A stretch of 64,000 nucleotides of DNA, from positions 460,200,995 through 460,264,994 of the forward strand of contig OY282558.1 of NCBI GenBank assembly GCA_958295665.1. The letters are read 5' to 3'. The notes below the pieces were generated by a model. That model made no database searches. It saw nothing but the letters and a program-made list of their open reading frames with translations, and was not told where the DNA came from. This document shows positions 58,462 to 64,000 of the stretch, in pieces. The position numbers and the translations under genes are program-made. The first letter of the stretch is position 1; each line of letters begins with the position of its first letter. The stretch is from Tipula vernalis. Lineage: Eukaryota; Arthropoda; Insecta; Diptera; Tipulidae.

Positions 58462-61400
58462 AGCGTGTTATCATTTAAAGACATCCTGACGTAGGTAAAT
58501 TTAAACATTATAAAATAAATTGAACGGTAATCTTTTCCTTTTGTCTTAAAGTAAAAGTTACATATGGAACAATCAATTGTTGGATTTGCAAGGTGTATTA
58601 ACCGTAGAAAAATATTTCTTCGAAAGTTGTTTGTTTTACCTCGATAAACAGTTCAATCGTATTTGTTTATTGATTTTTGTTAAAATCGGACGGACACGAC
58701 AAGACATTTTATTTCTTGAATTACAATTTTGGAGTCTTGAAACTAATTCGTCGAGAAATAAATCGGCAACAACTTTTTTTCGTGATTACAATACTTACCC
58801 ACTATAACTCCGTTGTAGCGGGAAAAGTAAAAATGTTGATTGCATTGAATTCTTTATGAATTTAATCTCTAATTTAATGTCTTATCGATATAAAAACAAC
58901 AGACAATAGAGAATTTTGTTAGCATATAACAATATTAACAATAGACAACTTAAGACTTAAGCCAATAATAACAATAATAGTAATAATCATAATAATAAAA
59001 TGGTAATTGGACATAAAACTTTAAATAAAAGTACAAAACTATGTATATGCGATTTGGGTCAATATATGCCGTCGAGTCGCATAATGAGACTTCCACATAT
59101 TATGACGCGTTTCAAATTCGTATTCAAATTTCTTTCTATCGATATTTCTTTTTTTTTAGATTTTCAATTTACTAACGCGCGACTCGTCCAATATCACTAC
59201 ATAAAATGTATACAATATTAAGATATTATGAAATACATATCTTTAACGGTTCTTTCTAATTTTAATATTAATTTTATTGAAATTTAATAATTAATTGATA
59301 TATTTATTATAAACATTTTTGTTGTTGTCTATTCGTCAAAAAAACAGTGAAGATTTTAAGTTCTTCTCGTATATTATATAATTTTAAGCCCTCGTGTTGA
59401 GTAAATTCAGTTCACGCGCAGCATACCGAAAATCATTAGAAAATGTTAAAGCATTAATCATACAAATTTCTCAACGCCTCTCATCTCGTATGTGTGCGGC
59501 GGTCGATACATTGATTTGGTTTTATTACATTTTAATTATTAATTAACGGCTAATTTTGAATCAAATTTGCTTAACGTAATACAATACTAAACCAAAAAAA
59601 AAACACACACAGCTATATTATTAGTTGGATTCACTCGTTGTGTATTATTAAATCTGGAAGGAGGGTAAATAACCTTCTTCGGTCTGTGTAATTAATTCTG
59701 TAATTTTAGTTTTTATTAGCTTTTTTTTTTTTTTTTTGGGTATATAGGTAATTATTTTTAATTAGCTATTATTTACAACGAATTAAAAAAATTATTTATG
59801 TTGGCTGATATTTGCATATGCTAAGCAATTTGATTTTTTGGAAGCCCGTTCTTAGAAAATTCTTCCATAATTTAATTTATTTGCCGAATTTGATTATGGA
59901 TGCTAAGTGATTGACCGAAGGGAAGGAGGCAGAAAACAATGTGCAAAGGAATCGTATAGTATATAATTGGCCACAAGACTATTTTTGATTACCTTTAATT
60001 GACCTGTCAAGGTCATTCCTGTATTTTTTAATAGGAAGCTGCATGTTTTTGGACGAAATTTGAATTACGCAATAAAAGAAACACTTTTAATAAAATAAAG
60101 TCTAAGCTTGATGAAGTGGTGGTTATACTGAAAACACTCATAATATAATTATAGTGAAAATGTACGATAGAAAAATGTGAGGTTCGAAAAAGATTGTGGC
60201 TAGAGAACCATTACATCCGTCAAGCGTTTCTTTTGAAAAATGTCCAAACAAATTAGTGTCACCAAATTTGTGCCCCATCGCTTAGTAGTTATTAATCGAA
60301 ATAACCTCATCATTCATGGCGTGCGTCTAAATATAAAAAATTAGCCGTTTTGTATACTTTTGTGATGCAAATTATATGACAAACAATGCGCTAAGAATTT
60401 AATAACTTAATGAATTGATTTGTTGAAATTGTTATACAATTTTTGTTATTTGTATAGTTTTGTCCGCAATGAATAGCTGGGATCAATAAACTAAATGGCA
60501 TATTATGCGAATAAAGGTCACATCCGGAATTACAATATGTTTTAGAGTATATTTGTAGTAGTAACCCAAATTTGATAAAAGATACGTGCAGATTTAGGAT
60601 ACTTCATCAATATTTGAATTTAAATTTGAATAGTTGATAATTTACGATGGGCTATATTTTAGTTTATTATCTATTCTAGATCTACATACATATGCAGAGA
60701 AGGCAAGATTTTGCAAATCTCGAGAATTATTATTTTTTGTTTGTTTATTATAGCAGAATAAATCATTCTGATGTCATGCTGAAATATTGAAGTATTTTTC
60801 AAAATCTGCCAGCCATCTATTATAAAATAACTACTTCTCGTTCAGCATTTGAGATGATTCAATGGTCTTAAAATCAGGTTAAGTGATGCTTAAAATACGA
60901 GTAACAATTTTCCATAAATCGAGTTTTGAGAACATTTTTCTGCGCAAGTTAACCTAAAAAAATAACAAAACAAAAAACGTAAACGAAATGGATTGAAATG
61001 ATGTGAAAAAAATGATGGTAGCAATACTGATTGAAACAGTTGTCCAACGTCCGCATGTCGCCAAAAAACTTTAAAAACTTTAAAATTTTTTTTCGAGAAA
61101 CTCGAAACTCGTAATGCTTATATAATCGCACCCCAAATTTCTTTAGAAAAAAATTAACAATCAATTTTCAACAATTTGTTATCGTTTAAAAACTTGATTA
61201 TTTGGGATTTTTTGTTTGTCGACGGTAATTCGTGAAAGAGTAATGCAGGGCAAACGAAATAGTTTAAAAACTACGGGTGTACCAACACGCTTACGATTTA
61301 ATTTTTGACATTCAATTCATGCTACAATTTTAGATAAGGAAGCAAATCTTGATAAAATTTTAAAAAATCGGATTTTGAACACAAATTTATTAAATGTCCG

Positions 61401-64000
61401 GATTTTCGCTAGTAAAGGTATAAAATATTGTGGTTTCAAACCCAATAAACATTTTAAAAAAATGCAAAAATGGTAAGGTTTTGAAACTTGGCACACGTCT
61501 CAATAGACAAAACAAAGTTTAGCACCCAGTTTGTCTAAGCACTTCGGGAGGGTGTTATAGGGCGTAAAAAAATTATTACACACAAATCTAAAGAAGCCAT
61601 AAACATTGCTTTATCCTTAAATAGCTATGGAAATTGCAAACATTTTAGTGGTTTTTGAGAGAGTTCTCGACCTTGAGATTTTTGGTGATTTATACATTTT
61701 GCGGTTTGGGTTTCGAAGTGGTATTGTAATTCGCCCCTGATAATATTGCAATAAAACCATTGTCGGTATGTAAATAAAAGATAGTAAATTAAAACCAACC
61801 AATAAATTATTTTTAGTGTTCCATATCCCTGAGAAAAGACGCCTTGTGCTATATTTCATTTATATCTTTTGTTAACTATGCAAACCTAATTTATCTTTTA
61901 TTTCGAGCCTCCGTGCTTTATATTATCGATTCTCGCTTTATGGATGATATCGAACTTCATATTGAGCGTAAAATTTGTTCTCTCATAACCTAGGAACTTT
62001 TTGTTCCTAAACATGACAACAACAACAAACATACAATTTTATTTTTCTACGAGTTGTCTATCAATTTTCAACATTGTCGACTTTTGAGTTTAAATAATCT
62101 CCAAACATGTGTGCACATTTTATTGCGTATAGTCAAATTGCAATTGATCGAATGCACCAATCGTCTGTACACACTTGGGCACTCCTTTGCTAGAAAATCA
62201 AACTCTCTCGAAACGAGGTCAATGGAAAGTGGTGAATCAAATTTCCTAATGAGAATTACAAAAGAAAATGCGTTATAGGAGCAATAGTTATGACAATAGT
62301 TTGTCTATACCTTTACTGGGCTCACAAACTGAACTGTCAAATTCAGTGTTACATCACAACCTGGTAATAAATCATTCCTATACATGCATATTCTTGTAAA
62401 CAACTACAACAAGAAAGGTACTTAACTGAAATTCCGTGCATGTAGCATCAAGAAGAATTCCAAAAATAATCATCGAAACCTGATTTTGTTTATCCTGTTT
62501 TGTTCTGCTCATATTAATAATTCCTTTACCCAGAATTTGTACAACAAGAAATATCCAAAAACAGCAAAAGAAAATGTTAAGAGAAAAATCTCGCTATATA
62601 CATACACTTACTTACACACACCATACATAACAATAACCAGTTATCATGATCTTTGCTGTTTCTTCAAAGTGTTGTTGTTCTTCCTTCCTTTCTTCTTGCG
62701 CGCACATACACAGCATCGTACAACGATTCCAGTTTGTCTTTTTAAATAAACGTACAAGACAAAAAAAAAATTCTTCTTATTATAAGTACGAACAGAAAAC
62801 CATGAACCATTTTTGTTCGAGTGATCTAAAGAAAGAAAAATTATTGTTATACAATTTCATGGATATATGGGGGGCGGACAACGGCGGGGGAAAACAACAT
62901 AACCAGGAAGATTTATGATCATTATTAAATTATTTATGTTGTTTTGTATTGTGTTATGGTTGAAAGAAAAGCTGAAAATTGGACATAAACATATTTTCTT
63001 TTGATATTCAGCCACAATTATACTGTAGTTGCTGGTGATTTAAGTGCGCGCAACAAAAAATTGGTTTACTGGAGTACAGAAAATAATAAAATTGTTTGTT
63101 TAGGTTTGTAGTGTACATCGTGACGTTATCCCGCACTTATATATATTCAGTAGTGTGTATAAGGAATTTCCGATCGCGACCGTTACATTTACCTTTATTA
63201 TGGTAATTAACTAAATTCTATTCTTATACATTACCAAGATGCGATGATGACACGACGTTTTTGTTGAATTTTTGGCAATTATTCATTTTTTATGTGATTT
63301 AATTTATGGTTATAGGTACGCATTGGAATTAACTGTATATGTAGTCGAATGAAATATTAATCTCTCTATTAAGATGTGAAACGCGCATTTATCATTATTA
63401 GAAGTTTTTTGTTTCCGCGCCCAGATAAGAATGTATCTAACATATGTGAATAGAACTCATCTAATGTGTTAATTTTTCATGATTGTTTATTTCATATACG
63501 AGTATAGAGACATTAAAGTGTTTTACTCGCGTATACGTCAATTTGATCAAGATAATTATCTTATTCATACGAAGATTAGTTTTGGATAATGACTACTAGC
63601 TTTTTTGGTATTTGCTCCATTGCTTTCTAATTCCACAAGTGTTGGGTAAATAAAGTTTTTTGATTTGGTTCGAGAGACGATTATCGATTTGGTATTAATT
63701 ATTATGCACTGGGAATTTTGAAGAATTCGTTATAATGATGCTTAATGAATTCGTGTGTGGCTCTGAGTTTAGTTCGTTGCGGTTTACTGTACATGAGATA
63801 TCGGTTATGGAAAGAGACTTTTCAATTTTAATTAAAATTGCGGCTTTTCAAATCTAATTTACAATAGATTCATTTTTGTTATTATGTATAATAAAATTTG
63901 GAAGTTTGAAACTATGAAAGAAACAGAAGAACGAGACATTCAGAATTAAACTGCCCTAATTAAAATTCCCTAAAACAGGCTCGGAATCTAATATTTATTT
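58462..64000. other. AT-rich non-coding stretch with one dispersed repeat copy
   Basis: No gene is recognised. About 61617-61735 is a diverged minus-strand copy of the 385-bp repeat family, with CGAAACCC and AAATCTCAAGGTC readable on the complement. CTTGATTATTTGGGATTTTT near 61190 recalls the sequence at 11925-11950. The open frames at 62486-62918 are AT noise with simple sequence. Confidence 0.5.

Noticed and set aside
62486..62918. 87- and 90-codon plus-strand frames
   Set aside because: They overlap in two frames, use non-ATG starts or simple sequence, and have no family motif.
1..64000. CRISPR arrays, tRNA, rRNA and bacterial operons
   Set aside because: No regularly spaced repeats of CRISPR type, no tRNA B-box in a cloverleaf context and no rRNA-like blocks were seen; the DNA is clearly insect.

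Overview
This window is AT-rich, intron- or intergenic-type DNA from an insect, most likely a higher (brachyceran, perhaps calyptrate) fly. The evidence is the mix of decayed and intact mobile elements: Tc1/mariner, a P-like element with a THAP transposase, I/LOA-type and RTE-type LINEs, a Penelope-like element and a Ty3/Gypsy element. Long A/T homopolymers, ACAT-type microsatellites and the absence of any long intron-less host gene fit the same picture. I saw no rRNA, tRNA or CRISPR. I did not recognise any host gene; there are only short candidate exons, the best being a minus-strand signal-peptide-like exon at 23337-23411.

Layout. 1-12 kb: mostly non-coding, with a decayed I/LOA-type LINE (about 4.0-5.0 kb), two stacked fold-back sequences (6.70-6.94 kb), an internally deleted RTE LINE (7.9-8.3 kb) and a CA-rich strand-asymmetric tract (11.6-11.9 kb). 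12.4-16.3 kb: a repeat block. A 159/129-bp tandem array sits between two direct copies of a 385-bp repeat, followed by a 284-bp tandem repeat. 17.5-19.6 kb: a complete Tc3-like transposon with an intact 330-aa transposase, two repeats at each end and an internally deleted mariner nested in its leader. 20.7-22.2 kb: a pogo/Tigger-like end and the 3' end of a LINE that finishes in AACCT repeats. 26.3-27.3 kb: a second intact Tc1-type transposase. 27.6-30.4 kb: a LINE and a Penelope-like fragment facing each other. 31.5-32.2 kb: a small DNA transposon with TAA target duplications. 37.6-38.1 kb: a fold-back element. 40.0-41.0 kb: two inverted arrays of one 17-bp unit.

41.0-47.9 kb is the most striking region: a 6.9-kb P-like element bounded by nearly identical inverted arms of about 1.33 kb. 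Inside is an open 895-aa THAP/P-type transposase gene on the minus strand. Opposite it is a deleted second copy on the plus strand, so the two copies face each other head to head, and a mariner fragment lies at the inner edge of the left arm. 50.1-51.95 kb holds a Gypsy pol remnant ending in a polypurine tract and LTR start. The rest, to 64 kb, is non-coding apart from a short RTE remnant near 58.0 kb, two weak exon candidates and one dispersed repeat copy.

The genes do not form a pathway. They are independent selfish elements layered by insertion. Three transposase frames (Tc3-like, Tc1-like, THAP/P-like) are uninterrupted with their DDE/DDD-type catalytic residues in place, so they are either young or still functional; the other elements are broken.
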